DNA of 12,772 bases, from positions 1-12,772 of the forward strand of contig CANROI010000022.1 of the NCBI GenBank assembly GCA_947632165.1. The letters are read 5' to 3'. The translations under genes and the position numbers were made by a program. The notes beneath the pieces are model-generated. The model did no database searches. It saw only the letters and a list, made by a program, of their open reading frames with translations, and was not told the DNA's origin. This DNA comes from an uncultured Clostridia bacterium. GTDB lineage: Bacteria; Bacillota; Clostridia; Christensenellales; Borkfalkiaceae. This document shows positions 12,433 through 12,772 of the stretch, one piece after another (the first letter of the stretch is position 1; each line of letters begins with the position of its first letter).

Positions 12433-12772
12433 GTTTCCAGGTGATCGCAACGCCCATGGAGGGGCTGCTCGTGCTCGAACCGACGATATACGAGGATGGC
12501 CGCGGGCGGTTTTTCGAGGCCTATGAACGGCGGGCAATGCAGGAGCTCGGCATTCCCGAATTTGTGCAGGAGAACCAATCGCTGAGCCGGAAGGGAGTGC
12601 TGCGCGGGCTGCATTTCCAGCGCAGAAAGCCGCAGGGAAAGCTCGTGCGGGTGCTGCGGGGCAGGGCGTTCGACGTCGCCGTCGACCTCCGTCCGGGCCC
12701 CACGTTCGGGCGCTGGCACGGGGAACTCCTCACGGAGGAGCGGGGGAGGATGTTCTTCCTTCCCGCGGGGTT
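12429..12772 (+). CDS. rmlC: dTDP-4-dehydrorhamnose 3,5-epimerase, cut by the window end
   Basis: Epimerises dTDP-4-keto-6-deoxyglucose at C3 and C5, the third step of rhamnose synthesis. The 114 visible residues of about 185 open with FQVIATPMEGLLVLEP, then DGRGRFFEAY (23-32), FVQENQSLSRKGVLRGLHFQ (45-64) with the catalytic-type H62, and a C-terminal VAVDLRPGPTFGRWHGE. I chose the TTG at 12429: it overlaps the rmlD stop in a TTGA arrangement like the other junctions, and GGAGGGAG (12415-12422) lies six or more bases upstream. The next in-frame ATG, at 12456, would lose part of the first strand. The reading frame is open to the edge of the window. Confidence 0.9.
   Translation, partial: MSFQVIATPMEGLLVLEPTIYEDGRGRFFEAYERRAMQELGIPEFVQENQSLSRKGVLRGLHFQRRKPQGKLVRVLRGRAFDVAVDLRPGPTFGRWHGELLTEERGRMFFLPAG

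Overview
This window is a GC-rich stretch of chromosome-like DNA, densely packed with genes, mostly on the + strand. Gene content and order suggest a GC-rich member of the Firmicutes (Clostridia-like, probably an uncultured gut-type lineage). The reasons are nadD-yqeK next to rsfS, a RecX of Firmicutes type, a BirA without a DNA-binding domain, consensus sigma-A promoters, and a DUF4097 lipoprotein. The phylum is an inference; there is no rRNA or other marker here.

Layout. (1) Positions 1-764: end of a transporter operon, an ABC ATPase of the nitrate/sulfonate/taurine type, closed by a good intrinsic terminator. (2) 787-3575: a tight operon recX - birA - nnr (NAD(P)HX epimerase/dehydratase), driven by a consensus promoter placed so that the message would start at the recX ATG. 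(3) 3576-4475: a convergent gap holding a palindromic element, then a minus-strand membrane protein of unknown function, then a divergent promoter region. (4) 4441-7640: a nadD-yqeK gene fusion (NAD synthesis plus Ap4A hydrolase), again with a leaderless-type promoter; a second copy of the palindromic element; then rsfS (ribosome silencing factor) and a lipoprotein with two DUF4097 domains joined by a (X-Q-G-G)19 linker; then a hairpin terminator. (5) 7659-7904 minus: an 81-residue single-pass membrane protein. (6) 7986-8753: a deoxyribose-phosphate-aldolase-like protein that appears to have lost all three catalytic residues, ended by a 38-bp perfect-palindrome hairpin. (7) 8837-12772: a surface polysaccharide operon with a strong promoter, an initiating sugar-phosphate transferase, and rmlA-rmlB-rmlD-rmlC for dTDP-L-rhamnose. 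The genes overlap by four bases at each junction, and rmlC runs off the window.

How they work together. Genes 2-4 are largely core housekeeping around nucleotide cofactors and ribosome state: NAD synthesis, repair of hydrated NAD(P)H, Ap4A removal, and ribosome silencing. Genes 7 make the lipid-linked first sugar and the activated rhamnose for a cell-wall or capsular glycan. The most unusual items are the DeoC-like pseudoenzyme, the two-domain DUF4097 lipoprotein with its repetitive linker, the shared palindromic element in two intergenic gaps, the natural change in the BirA biotinoyl-AMP loop, and two promoters with identical leaderless geometry. I did not find a clearly novel multi-gene system such as a defence island, CRISPR array or mobile element.
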